The notes under the pieces were generated by a model, which did not search any database, was not told where the DNA came from, and saw only the letters and a program-made list of their open reading frames with translations. Below, in pieces: positions 34,326 to 42,846 of a stretch of 64,000 nucleotides of DNA. A program made the position numbers and the translations under genes. This DNA is from an uncultured Lachnospiraceae bacterium (GTDB taxonomy: Bacteria; Bacillota; Clostridia; Lachnospirales; Lachnospiraceae). Each line of letters begins with the position of its first letter. Position 1 is the first letter of the stretch. The stretch is taken from positions 1 through 64,000 of the forward strand of contig CALWHG010000008.1 in the NCBI GenBank assembly GCA_944380315.1. The letters run 5' to 3'.

Positions 34326-34354
34326 TATTCCGGATAGAAAGAGAGGTGTGATTC

Positions 34355-34612
34355 ATGGCTCATAAAAAAGGTATGGGTTCTACCAAGAACGGTAGAGACA
34401 GTAATTCCCAGCGTCTTGGTGCCAAGAGATCTGACGGACAGTTCGTTCTGGCAGGCAACATTCTTTACAGACAGCGTGGAACGCACATCCATCCCGGTAA
34501 CAATGTAGGTATCGGCAAGGATGACACTTTGTTTGCAAAGGTTGACGGTATCGTTAGATACGAGAGACTTGGCAGGGATCGTAAGCAGGTTTCTGTTTAC
34601 GCTGAGGCATAA
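34355..34612 (+). CDS. rpmA: 50S ribosomal protein L27
   Basis: An 85-residue protein starting directly with [16 protein letters not shown], whose N-terminus reaches the peptidyl-transferase centre. Most Firmicutes L27 proteins carry an extra N-terminal peptide of about nine residues that the protease Prp removes; it is absent here, and prp is missing from its usual place between rplU and rpmA. AGAGAGGTG serves as ribosome binding site. Confidence 0.97.
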   Translation: MAHKKGMGSTKNGRDSNSQRLGAKRSDGQFVLAGNILYRQRGTHIHPGNNVGIGKDDTLFAKVDGIVRYERLGRDRKQVSVYAEA

Positions 34613-34671
34613 GATCGTTTTGCCTTTGAGGTTCATCCCTCAAATAGTATAGTTTTTGTTTTTAAAACGAA

Positions 34672-34713
34672 GGGGCTGTGTTATGATACAAATAACATAG
34701 CCCATATTTTTTA
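34672..34713 (+). terminator. Intrinsic terminator after rpmA
   Basis: GGGCTGTGTTAT pairs with ATAACATAGCCC around GATACAA, followed by ATATTTTTT. A smaller TTTGAGG/CCTCAAA stem lies just before it at 34624-34643. Confidence 0.85.
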
Positions 34714-34727
34714 CGGATAGGACGAAG

Positions 34728-36011
34728 ATGTTTGCTGATACTGCAAAGATATTTATAAAAAGCGGAAATGGCGGAAATGGCCATGTATCCTTCAGACGAG
34801 AGCTGTACGTGCCGAACGGAGGACCTGACGGCGGCGACGGCGGTGACGGAGGAGATCTCATATTTGAGGTGGACAAGGGTCTTAACAACCTGGCTCCTTT
34901 TCGGCATAAGCAGAAATATGCCGCTGAAAACGGGGCAGAGGGCGGCGGTAAGCGCTGCCATGGAAAGGATGGAAAGGACCTGATCATAAAGGTGCCCTAC
35001 GGTACTGTGGTCAGGGAGGCAGAATCCGGCCAGGTCATAGTGGACATGTCCGGAGATCATCTCAGAGAGGTGGTCCTCAAGGGCGGAAAGGGCGGCCTTG
35101 GCAACATGCATTTTGCCACACCCACCATGCAGGCTCCCAAGTATGCACAGCCCGGCAAGTCCGGGCAGGAGTTGTGGGTAAAGCTTGAGCTTAAGGTCAT
35201 AGCCGATGTGGGCCTTGTGGGATTCCCCAATGTGGGTAAATCCACTCTTATAAGCAGGGCTTCCAATGCACGTCCGGAGATAGCAAATTATCATTTTACC
35301 ACCCTTACTCCCCATCTTGGAGTAGTAGAGATGGGCTATGAATCTTATGTCATGGCTGACATTCCCGGACTCATAGAGGGTGCCTCAGAGGGTGCGGGAC
35401 TCGGTCATGATTTCCTGAGACATATACAGCGCTGCCGTATCCTTGTGCATGTGGTAGATGCAGCCTCCACGGAGGGCAGGGACCCGCTGGATGACATCGA
35501 AAAGATAAATGAGGAGCTTGAGAGATTCGACCCGGAGCTCCTTCAGAAGCCCATGGTCATAGCAGCCAACAAGATCGATGTATGGTATGACGACGGAAGC
35601 GAGGATCCGGTGGAAAGGATCAGGAAGGTCTATGAGCCGAAGGGCATAAAGGTCTTTCCCATATCCGCAGCCACAGGCAAGGGAGTGCCCGAGCTCCTGA
35701 AGGCATTATTTGCCATGCTGAAGGAGCTTCCGGAGGCTTCGGTGGTCTATGAAAGCGAATATGATGTCGATGCCCACAGATTTGACGAGCTGCCCATAAA
35801 TATATACAAGGAGTCTGCTCATGTATATGTGGTCGAGGGCCAGAGAGTTGAAAAGATGCTCGGCTATACGAACCTGGAGTCAGAAAAGGGCTTCAGCTTC
35901 TTCCAGAACTACATGAAGGAGCAGAAGATCATAGAAAGGCTCAAGGAGCTTGGACTTTGTGAGGGCGATACGGTCAGAGTGGCCGGTATGGAGTTTGAAT
36001 ATTATGAATAG
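34728..36011 (+). CDS. obgE: GTPase Obg (CgtA)
   Basis: Essential GTPase involved in 50S assembly and the stringent response. The Gly-rich N-terminal Obg fold is evident (GGDGGDGGDLIFEV, GGKGGLGNMHFATP), then the G domain with GFPNVGKST, DIPGLIEGA and NKID, and the C-terminal OCT domain (from about residue 350). The product is 427 residues. It overlaps the next gene by 8 bases. Confidence 0.96.
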   Translation: MFADTAKIFIKSGNGGNGHVSFRRELYVPNGGPDGGDGGDGGDLIFEVDKGLNNLAPFRHKQKYAAENGAEGGGKRCHGKDGKDLIIKVPYGTVVREAESGQVIVDMSGDHLREVVLKGGKGGLGNMHFATPTMQAPKYAQPGKSGQELWVKLELKVIADVGLVGFPNVGKSTLISRASNARPEIANYHFTTLTPHLGVVEMGYESYVMADIPGLIEGASEGAGLGHDFLRHIQRCRILVHVVDAASTEGRDPLDDIEKINEELERFDPELLQKPMVIAANKIDVWYDDGSEDPVERIRKVYEPKGIKVFPISAATGKGVPELLKALFAMLKELPEASVVYESEYDVDAHRFDELPINIYKESAHVYVVEGQRVEKMLGYTNLESEKGFSFFQNYMKEQKIIERLKELGLCEGDTVRVAGMEFEYYE

Positions 36012-36312
36012 TAAAGACAGAAGTATGCTCAAGGGCCTGGCCATGAATGTGGATCCCATCTTTCAGATAGGAAAGAGCGGACTCACCCCGGAGATAACCG
36101 AGGCCGTATCCGATGCCCTTGAGAAAAGGGAGCTTATAAAAATCAATATACTTAAGAACTGCGACGATGACATCCGCATGATAGCTGAGGCCATAGCAGG
36201 CAGGACAGGCTCTGAGGTGGTACAGGTCATAGGCAGGAAGATAGTGCTTTTCCGCTATCAGAAGGATGCATCGAAGAGAAAGATCGAGCTTTCCGGGAAG
36301 AAGGATGTATAA
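36004..36312 (+). CDS. yhbY: YhbY-family (CRM domain) RNA-binding protein
   Basis: A 102-residue single CRM domain associated with 50S precursors. It contains LKGLAMNVDPIFQIGKSGLT and the tail RKIVLFRY, both typical. ATG 36004 lies in the end of obgE (8-base overlap). Its last codons overlap yqeK by 8 bases. A Lys/Arg-rich C-terminal extension is present. Confidence 0.93.
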   Translation: MNSKDRSMLKGLAMNVDPIFQIGKSGLTPEITEAVSDALEKRELIKINILKNCDDDIRMIAEAIAGRTGSEVVQVIGRKIVLFRYQKDASKRKIELSGKKDV

Positions 36313-36898
36313 GGTAGAGCAGCTTCAGCAGATCAGGCGTATCATGAGTGAAAAGCTTGACCCAAAGCGCTATGAGCATACGCTTGGGGTATCCTTTACG
36401 GCGGCCTCCCTCGCCATGGCCCATGGAGCTGACATATCCACAGCAGAGATGGCAGGACTGCTCCATGACTGTGCCAAGCATTTTCCGGAAAGCGTGCTGA
36501 TACAGAAGTGCAGGAAGCGTGACATCAGCCTTTCCAGGGAGGAGCTTCAGTCACCCGCTGTGATCCACGCCATATATGGAGCTTATCTGACTGAACACAA
36601 ATATGGTATCACCGATGAGGATGTCATAAATGCAGTCAGATACCATACCACTGGCAGGGCAGGCATGTCCAGGCTTGAGAAGATCATATATATAGCTGAC
36701 TATATTGAGCCTCAGAGGAGTGCGGCTGATGTGCTTCCGGAGGTCAGGTCACTTGCTTTCAGGGATCTTGATGAAGCCATGTATGTCATACTTGATTCTA
36801 CGGTCTCATATCTGACATCCGGAAGGTCACATATAGCCAAGGATACGCTTACGGCTCTTGAATATTTCAAGAGGCTACGTGCGGACAGGAGGAAGTAA
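36305..36898 (+). CDS. yqeK: HD-domain Ap4A hydrolase YqeK
   Basis: Symmetrical dinucleoside tetraphosphatase of the HD superfamily. The metal ligands are in YEHTLGVSFTA, GLLHDCAKHF, AYL and YHTTGRAGMSRLEKIIYIADYIEP. The 197-residue product starts at ATG 36305. In Bacillus the order is nadD-yqeK-rsfS; here it is yqeK-rsfS-nadD. The stop is directly followed by the rsfS start codon. Confidence 0.92.
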   Translation: MYKVEQLQQIRRIMSEKLDPKRYEHTLGVSFTAASLAMAHGADISTAEMAGLLHDCAKHFPESVLIQKCRKRDISLSREELQSPAVIHAIYGAYLTEHKYGITDEDVINAVRYHTTGRAGMSRLEKIIYIADYIEPQRSAADVLPEVRSLAFRDLDEAMYVILDSTVSYLTSGRSHIAKDTLTALEYFKRLRADRRK

Positions 36899-37261
36899 AT
36901 GGAAAACAGAGACAGCACAAGAGAGCTTGTCAGGCTCAGCTATGATGCACTCAATGAAAAGAAGGCTACGGATATAACCGTCATCGATATCACCGGTCTT
37001 TCTGTCGTGGCTGATTATTTCATAATAGCCTCTGCAGACAATGTAAGGCAGGCTGAGGCCCTCTGCGACAATGTGGAGGAGGTACTTGGCAGGGCCGGCT
37101 ATCAGTGCAGGCAGATAGAGGGCAAGGCATCAGGAAACTGGATACTCATGGACTACAATGATGTCATAATCCATATCTTCGATAAGGAAAACAGACTGTT
37201 TTACGATATCGAGCGTATATGGAAGGATGGACGCAAGATCGTCAGCATAGAAGAGCTCTGA
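36899..37261 (+). CDS. rsfS: Ribosomal silencing factor RsfS
   Basis: A 120-residue protein that binds L14 and blocks subunit joining when nutrients are limiting. The family pattern is VIDITGLSVVADYFIIASADNVRQ followed by EGKASGNWILMDYNDVIIHIF, ending in YDIERIW. GGAGG in the yqeK tail provides its ribosome binding site. Confidence 0.95.
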   Translation: MENRDSTRELVRLSYDALNEKKATDITVIDITGLSVVADYFIIASADNVRQAEALCDNVEEVLGRAGYQCRQIEGKASGNWILMDYNDVIIHIFDKENRLFYDIERIWKDGRKIVSIEEL

Positions 37262-37262
37262 T

Positions 37263-37889
37263 ATGAAGATAGGCATCATGGGAGGGACCTTCGATCCCAT
37301 ACATAACCGCCATCGGGACATAGCGCTCTGTGCCAGAGATGAATATGGTCTGGATGAGATATGGTTCATGCCTGCCGGTGACCCCTACTGCAAGGAGGAT
37401 AAGCAGGTGACTCCTGCTGCCATAAGGCTTGAGATGACGGAGGCTGCAGTAGCGGAGATGCCGGAGTTCTGCAGATGCAGCGACATAGAGGTCAGGACTC
37501 CCGGACGGACATATACGGCAAATACCCTCAGGAGGCTAAGAGAGCTTTATCCTGATGATTCCTTCTATTTCATAGCAGGAGCAGACTCCATACTTTATAT
37601 TGACAGCTGGTATGAGCCTGAGGAGATCTTCAGAAATGCCATCGTGCTCTGCGCAGAGCGTCCAGGCAGTGAGGATGAGCTCATGGAGACCATAGCGACG
37701 CTCAATGAGAAGTACCAGAGGTTCGGAAAGGAACGGGTCAGGCTCATCCATTGCGGAGAGGAGCCGGTATCTTCCACTGATATCAGGAGCATGCACGAGA
37801 GGGGCGGAGACATTTCCCCATATGTGGCAAAGGGAGTGCTCGACCTCATCGAAAGGTACGGACTTTATCGCGAACCAAATAATGGTTGA
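37263..37889 (+). CDS. nadD: Nicotinate-nucleotide adenylyltransferase NadD
   Basis: Joins nicotinate mononucleotide and ATP to form deamido-NAD. The 208-residue protein has the nucleotidyl-transferase start GIMGGTFDPIH and the late motif VSSTDIRSM. The canonical HxGH motif reads HNRH here, with Arg in place of Gly, an unusual change near the ATP site; both His residues are kept. It follows rsfS after one base. Confidence 0.93.
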   Translation: MKIGIMGGTFDPIHNRHRDIALCARDEYGLDEIWFMPAGDPYCKEDKQVTPAAIRLEMTEAAVAEMPEFCRCSDIEVRTPGRTYTANTLRRLRELYPDDSFYFIAGADSILYIDSWYEPEEIFRNAIVLCAERPGSEDELMETIATLNEKYQRFGKERVRLIHCGEEPVSSTDIRSMHERGGDISPYVAKGVLDLIERYGLYREPNNG

Positions 37890-37914
37890 CATTATATGGC
37901 AAATTGACGATAAT
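37886..37914 (+). promoter_or_regulatory. Promoter upstream of sepF
   Basis: Perfect TTGACA (37886-37891), 17-base spacer, GATAAT (37909-37914, 5 of 6). The -35 box overlaps the nadD stop codon. Confidence 0.65.
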
Positions 37915-37949
37915 AAATATGATTATTTAAAGTCAGGAGCAGAAGCATT

Positions 37950-38480
37950 ATGAGTTTTTTCTCTAAGCTTATGAACGGATTCAGCGATGATTCCGACAAG
38001 GACGATGATTACTTCCTCGATGAAGACTATGAGGAGGGTGCTGAGGACTATGACGGAGATGATGACGGAAAGTCAGGCATCTTTTCAAAGAGATCTTCTC
38101 AAGACAAGGGGGCTTCAAGAGCAGGCTTCCTTGGAAGGAAGGTCGTTCCCATCGACGAGGCAAGAGACATGGAAGTTACGATGATCAAACCCCAGGGCAT
38201 GGATGATTCCAGGGAGATCTGTGATTATCTTCTGGCAGGCAAGGCCGTTGTCCTCAATATGGAGGGCATGAACATGGATGTGGCTCAGAGGATCATAGAT
38301 TTCACCCTTGGTGCCATATATTCCATAGACGGAGATTTCCAGCCCATATCGAAGTATATATTCATAGCTTCTCCCAGAAACGTGGAGCTTTCCGGTGATT
38401 TTACAGGAGACTTCCAGAACATGCTTTCAGAGAAGGTCGTAAAGCAGCAGAATTTTGGCGGATTCAATTACAATGTCTGA
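37950..38480 (+). CDS. sepF: Cell division protein SepF
   Basis: Membrane-binding partner of FtsZ that supports septum formation in Gram-positive bacteria. The N-terminal amphipathic start MSFFSKLMNGF would bind the membrane. A strongly acidic linker (residues about 12-45) follows, and the C-terminal SepF domain contains VLNMEGMNMDVAQRIIDFTLGA and FIASPRNVELSG. The product is 176 residues. It overlaps lspA by 8 bases and is not in the usual ylm cluster. Confidence 0.93.
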   Translation: MSFFSKLMNGFSDDSDKDDDYFLDEDYEEGAEDYDGDDDGKSGIFSKRSSQDKGASRAGFLGRKVVPIDEARDMEVTMIKPQGMDDSREICDYLLAGKAVVLNMEGMNMDVAQRIIDFTLGAIYSIDGDFQPISKYIFIASPRNVELSGDFTGDFQNMLSEKVVKQQNFGGFNYNV

Positions 38481-38988
38481 TACGGGAGCATTTCCCGGGA
38501 GGACAGTTTTCAGAAAGGCTTTTCCCATCATACTGAGCCTTGTCCTGCTCATAGCCCTGGACCAGTGGACCAAGGCTTTGGCTGTAGCCTGGCTTAAGGA
38601 CGGAGAGCCTTTTGTTTTGCTTCCGGGCATATTTGAACTTAGATATGTGGAAAATACCGGAGCTGCCTTTGGTATACTTAAGGGCAGGTCCGGAGTATTT
38701 TTTGTCATGGCGACAGTGGCCTGCATAGCCCTGTCCTATGCGCTTATGAGGCTCCCTTCAGGCAGACGCATGCTGCCATTGAGAGCCTGCTTCGTGTGCA
38801 TCATGGCAGGCGCCATAGGAAATCTCATAGACAGGCTCAGACTTGGGTATGTGGTGGATTTCCTTTATTTCAGGCTCATAGATTTTCCGGTATTTAACGT
38901 GGCAGATATCTACATAACCTGCTCCTGCGTCATACTGGCATTTCTGTTCATATTTTATTATAAGGATGGCGATCTGAGGTTTCTATGA
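38473..38988 (+). CDS. lspA: Lipoprotein signal peptidase (signal peptidase II)
   Basis: Aspartyl protease that removes lipoprotein signal peptides after diacylation, as needed by the BMP lipoproteins in this window. Four hydrophobic helices are visible; catalytic Asp residues lie in GAIGNLIDRLRLGYVVDF and PVFNVADIYI, and VENTGAAFG is the third family motif. ATG 38473 overlaps the end of sepF. The product is 171 residues; its stop overlaps rluD (ATGA). Confidence 0.95.
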   Translation: MSDTGAFPGRTVFRKAFPIILSLVLLIALDQWTKALAVAWLKDGEPFVLLPGIFELRYVENTGAAFGILKGRSGVFFVMATVACIALSYALMRLPSGRRMLPLRACFVCIMAGAIGNLIDRLRLGYVVDFLYFRLIDFPVFNVADIYITCSCVILAFLFIFYYKDGDLRFL

Positions 38989-39902
38989 TCCTTGACTGTC
39001 TTAACGAAGGCTTTTCCGAGGGCATGAGGCTTGATCGTTATCTTGCTCTTTTATTTCCCGATAAAAGCCGTTCATATCTGCAAAATCTCATAAGGTCGGG
39101 ATCTGTGACAGTGGATGGGAAGGCCGTAAAGTCAGGCTTTGCCCTGTCTGAGAGCAGTATCATAGAGTTTCCGGACGTTATAGAGACGGAGCTTCTTGGT
39201 GCTCCGGAGCCACGCGACATCCCTCTTGATGTTGTTTATGAGGACGATGATGTCATAGTCATGAACAAGCCAAAAGGGCTGGTGGTACATCCTGCCCCGG
39301 GCCATACTGATGATACCCTGGTAAATGCTCTCATGTTTCACTGTGGCGACAGTCTGTCTGGTATAAATGGAGAGCTCAGGCCTGGCATCGTGCATCGTAT
39401 AGATAAGGACACCACCGGGTTGATAGTGGCCTGTAAAAATGACAAGGCTCATATGGCTCTTTCTGAGCAGCTGAGCACACACAGCATAACCAGGAGCTAC
39501 AGGGCTCTCTGCCATGGCTGCTTTAAGGAGGAGACAGGCACGGTCGATGCCCCCATAGGACGTCTCAAGGCTGACAGGAAAAGGATGGGTATCGTAGAAA
39601 ATGGCAGACACGCGGTGACTCACTACAGGGTCCTGGAGAGCTTCAGGGACACAAGCTTCATAGAATGCAGACTTGAGACAGGACGGACCCACCAGATCAG
39701 GGTGCACATGTCCTATATACATCATCCACTCCTTGGAGATGAGGTCTACGGCCTGTCACGAGACCGGTACAGAGGCCAAGGGCAGTACCTTCATGCCTGG
39801 CTCCTGGGCTTCGTTCATCCCTCAACTGGAAAATATATGGAGTTTACAGCTCCGCTACCGGCTTATTTTGAAGAGACTTTGCAGAAATTAAGGAAAACAT
39901 GA
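38985..39902 (+). CDS. rluD: Ribosomal large subunit pseudouridine synthase (RluD family)
   Basis: Makes pseudouridines in 23S rRNA. The N-terminal S4 domain (MRLDRYLALLFPDKSRSYLQ) is followed by the catalytic domain with the Asp in GIVHRIDKDTTGL and the TGRTHQIRVHM motif. The product is 305 residues. The lspA-rluD order is common in Firmicutes. It overlaps the next gene by 4 bases. Confidence 0.94.
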   Translation: MILDCLNEGFSEGMRLDRYLALLFPDKSRSYLQNLIRSGSVTVDGKAVKSGFALSESSIIEFPDVIETELLGAPEPRDIPLDVVYEDDDVIVMNKPKGLVVHPAPGHTDDTLVNALMFHCGDSLSGINGELRPGIVHRIDKDTTGLIVACKNDKAHMALSEQLSTHSITRSYRALCHGCFKEETGTVDAPIGRLKADRKRMGIVENGRHAVTHYRVLESFRDTSFIECRLETGRTHQIRVHMSYIHHPLLGDEVYGLSRDRYRGQGQYLHAWLLGFVHPSTGKYMEFTAPLPAYFEETLQKLRKT

Positions 39903-42073
39903 AAAATACTGGTCTTAGTAAAAAACAGATACTTCTGGTCTCGCTCACGGCACTGCTGTTCATACTGTTTGCCGTAGGCGCAGACATGATCATAAAGGCT
40001 CAAAGGAGCGGCCATGCTTCAGCTCTGGCGGCTGCTTCTGCTTCAGTGGCATCCTCCTCGGAGGCTGTATATTCAGGCATAAACTCAAAGCTCACAGACA
40101 GCATAGAGGATGAGCCCTATGAGCCCGGACCATCAGTACTGAACCTTGCATATTATTATCCGGATGGAGAGGGGACTGACGATGTCATAAATTCCTATGC
40201 CGGACATATCTTTACCCATATGTCAGAGCTGGAAGCCCAGTATCTTGCGGGATTTTACGGGCTTTATGATGCCAGGCCCCTGTCTGTGGCTCAGGATCTG
40301 GGATATGGAGCTTCGAGGGTCATGGGTGGCTATGATCCTACGGATGCGGCTCATAATGCCTCAGATCCCTCCAGCTGGACTGTCAACCATTTCAAAAATA
40401 TCAATATCTCCTTCTATGACGGAGACGGAAACCGTATAAATCAGTATTCCGCAGTCAAGGAGATCATAGCCATGGCTTCGGTCTACAGCTACTATCATGA
40501 CATGATGGGTGCTGAGGCCATGGAGGAGCATGCAGAGCTGCTCTGGGAGCTGGCCCATGAATCCAGTATAACACTTGGAAATGTATATTACTGCTCAGGC
40601 TGTCTCAACAGGACAGTTGAGGATGAGGCCAGCGAGGCCCTTGCTCAGGAACAGGCCCAGAAGGAGCTGTGGGATGCCCTTGCCGAGGCTACGGCCAGGA
40701 GCGCAGGCGATGCGGCCCTGTCTGTGCTCGGCATGAGTGGAGACGGACAGTCTGCTGATGTTACTTCCTCAGAGGGTGCTGATGCCTCTCAGGCACAGAC
40801 AGCTGAGTCCACAGATACTGTCCTGCCTTCTCAGAGCGTTCAGGTCACCACTGAGGCTGCTGCGAGTACAGTGCAGGAGAGCGGCACGGAGCAGGGACTT
40901 TCTGTCATAAATGACCTGGCCTCTCAGATAGCATCTGGTATGTCAGCTTCCACGGAGGCTGCTCCTGCAGAGAGCACCGAGGCTGCTCAGACAGAAGCCG
41001 CAACCGAAGCCACACAGGTACAGGAGACTACGGCGACTGATACCCTCAGTGAATATATAGTTATAGGCGATCAGGTGTTCAGGCGTTCCTCAGGCCTGGG
41101 CTTTGATGATCCTGTAAGCTACACTGATCCCACAGAGGCTGCGGATACAAGCATCCTACCGGGAGACGACGTGAGTGCTGCTTCTGATGTGACGACGGCT
41201 TCACCCTCTGAGATCCCTGCAGAGACTCAGACTGCTGCCACTACGGTCGCACAGACTACGACAGCACCTGCTCAGACTACAGCGGCTACTCAGGCTCCTG
41301 TGGCCCAGACAAAGCCTACTGCATCGCAGCCCACATATCATCAGGAGAGCACATGCCCTGGACACATAGACGTATATGTGACCATAACCATCAAGGGCAT
41401 CGATGATATAAACGGACTCATAGAAGCAGATACCATAGGAAATGATCCGGCCAACTTCAACGATGAATGGCAGGGCTGGACCGAGGAAAGGATAGAGGAA
41501 GCCCGGGAGCTCAATGCTCAGGACTGGTTCTCCCGGTATGGCCTGACCATATCGGCCATAAACATAGCTCAGCCGCTGACCATGGATGAGATCAATTATT
41601 ATCTTTCCCTGGTACCAGAGGGTACATCACAGCAGAGACTGGATATACTCGAGTATGCTCTCAACTCGGTAGGCAAGGTACCTTACTACTGGGGCGGTAA
41701 GCCCTACGGAGCAGGCTACGAGAGGAACTCCTTCGGTACTGTGACATGGCCTGATGAAAAGGGCAGGGTACTCAGAGGGCTTGACTGCTCCGGATGGATA
41801 AACTGGGTATACTGGTCAGTGACAGGCTCATCTCTTCCGGGAGAGAGCACGGGTACCCTTGTGGGCTGCGGACGCAGGATATCCAGATCCCAGCTTAGAC
41901 CGGGAGACATAATCATAAGGACTGGAGCCGATGCCCATGTGGTCATGTTCCTTTCCTGGACACAAAACGGCAACATGCTGGTGGTCCATGAGACCGGCGG
42001 TGTGACAAACAATGTAGTAGTCTCTGAGATGACTGCGGACTGGCCTTATTACAGGACTCTGATATACGATTGA
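39899..42073 (+). CDS. Secreted NlpC/P60 cell-wall hydrolase with long low-complexity linker
   Basis: A 724-residue envelope protein. An N-terminal membrane segment (ILLVSLTALLFILFAVGADMI) anchors or exports it. A first domain (about residues 40-240) includes the YYCSGC motif seen in clostridial C40 peptidases. Residues 250-490 are rich in Ala, Thr, Ser and Gln with repeated T(E/Q)AA patterns, a flexible wall-spanning linker. The C-terminal NlpC/P60 domain (583-724) has the catalytic Cys 630 (GLDCSGW), His 680 (DAHVV) and a third polar residue near His 697 (VVHETGG). It probably cuts peptidoglycan stem peptides. It overlaps rluD by 4 bases. Confidence 0.85.
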   Translation: MKNTGLSKKQILLVSLTALLFILFAVGADMIIKAQRSGHASALAAASASVASSSEAVYSGINSKLTDSIEDEPYEPGPSVLNLAYYYPDGEGTDDVINSYAGHIFTHMSELEAQYLAGFYGLYDARPLSVAQDLGYGASRVMGGYDPTDAAHNASDPSSWTVNHFKNINISFYDGDGNRINQYSAVKEIIAMASVYSYYHDMMGAEAMEEHAELLWELAHESSITLGNVYYCSGCLNRTVEDEASEALAQEQAQKELWDALAEATARSAGDAALSVLGMSGDGQSADVTSSEGADASQAQTAESTDTVLPSQSVQVTTEAAASTVQESGTEQGLSVINDLASQIASGMSASTEAAPAESTEAAQTEAATEATQVQETTATDTLSEYIVIGDQVFRRSSGLGFDDPVSYTDPTEAADTSILPGDDVSAASDVTTASPSEIPAETQTAATTVAQTTTAPAQTTAATQAPVAQTKPTASQPTYHQESTCPGHIDVYVTITIKGIDDINGLIEADTIGNDPANFNDEWQGWTEERIEEARELNAQDWFSRYGLTISAINIAQPLTMDEINYYLSLVPEGTSQQRLDILEYALNSVGKVPYYWGGKPYGAGYERNSFGTVTWPDEKGRVLRGLDCSGWINWVYWSVTGSSLPGESTGTLVGCGRRISRSQLRPGDIIIRTGADAHVVMFLSWTQNGNMLVVHETGGVTNNVVVSEMTADWPYYRTLIYD

Positions 42074-42074
42074 T

Positions 42075-42821
42075 ATGGAATTACAGGAACTGCTAAGCGT
42101 CACAAGACGCGCCATAGATACATATACACTTATAAATGAGGGGGACCACATAGCAGTTGGGGTGTCGGCCGGCAAGGATTCACTCAGCCTGCTGATCGCT
42201 CTCAATGCCCTCAGACGCTTTTATCCGAAGCGCTATGAACTCAGTGCTATAACTGTAGACCTTGGTCTCGGAAACCTCTCCCTGGGCCCTGTAAGGGCCC
42301 TGTGCGGGGAGCTGGGCGTGCCTTATCATGTTGTGGACACTCAGATAGGGGACATACTCTTTGACATCCGCAAGGAAAAGAATCCCTGCTCGCTCTGTGC
42401 AAAGCTCAGAAAGGGAGCTCTCAATGAGCAGGCGCTTAAGATCGGAGCCAACAAGATAGCCTATGCCCATCATAAGGATGATCTCATAGAGACCATGATG
42501 ATGTCTCTCATATATGAGGGCAGGTTCAACAGCTTTTCGCCGCTTACCTATCTGGACAATACAGGTCTTTATGTCATAAGGCCCTTCATATTTGCAGAGG
42601 AGGCTGATATTGCTTCCTTTGCAAGGAAACAGGGCCTGCCGGTATGCAAAAATCCCTGTCCCATGGACGGCTACACAAAGAGACAGTACGTAAAGGAGCT
42701 CATAAGACAGATATGCAGGGACAACCCCGGTGCTGACAAGAGACTTATGAGAGCCGTGCTTGACGGAGACCTGAAGGGCTGGCCCAAGGCCATCAAGAAC
42801 CCAAGATACGCCGGAAAATAA
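42075..42821 (+). CDS. TtcA-family tRNA 2-thiolation ATPase
   Basis: A 248-residue PP-loop protein of the TtcA/TtuA group that thiolates tRNA bases using an iron-sulfur cluster. The PP-loop is VGVSAGKDSLSLL (Ala instead of the usual second Gly of SGGKDS). The cluster Cys residues are CSLC (about 112-115) and the later Cys in CKNPCPMDGYTKRQ. It starts one base after the NlpC gene stop. Exact tRNA position (C32 in TtcA) is inferred from family only. Confidence 0.85.
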   Translation: MELQELLSVTRRAIDTYTLINEGDHIAVGVSAGKDSLSLLIALNALRRFYPKRYELSAITVDLGLGNLSLGPVRALCGELGVPYHVVDTQIGDILFDIRKEKNPCSLCAKLRKGALNEQALKIGANKIAYAHHKDDLIETMMMSLIYEGRFNSFSPLTYLDNTGLYVIRPFIFAEEADIASFARKQGLPVCKNPCPMDGYTKRQYVKELIRQICRDNPGADKRLMRAVLDGDLKGWPKAIKNPRYAGK

Positions 42822-42846
42822 AACCCCTGAAAAGGAGCCACTCATC

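Noticed and set aside
34662..35315. 217-residue minus-strand frame opposite obgE
   Set aside because: Antisense to a Gly-rich conserved gene; no credible start or motifs.
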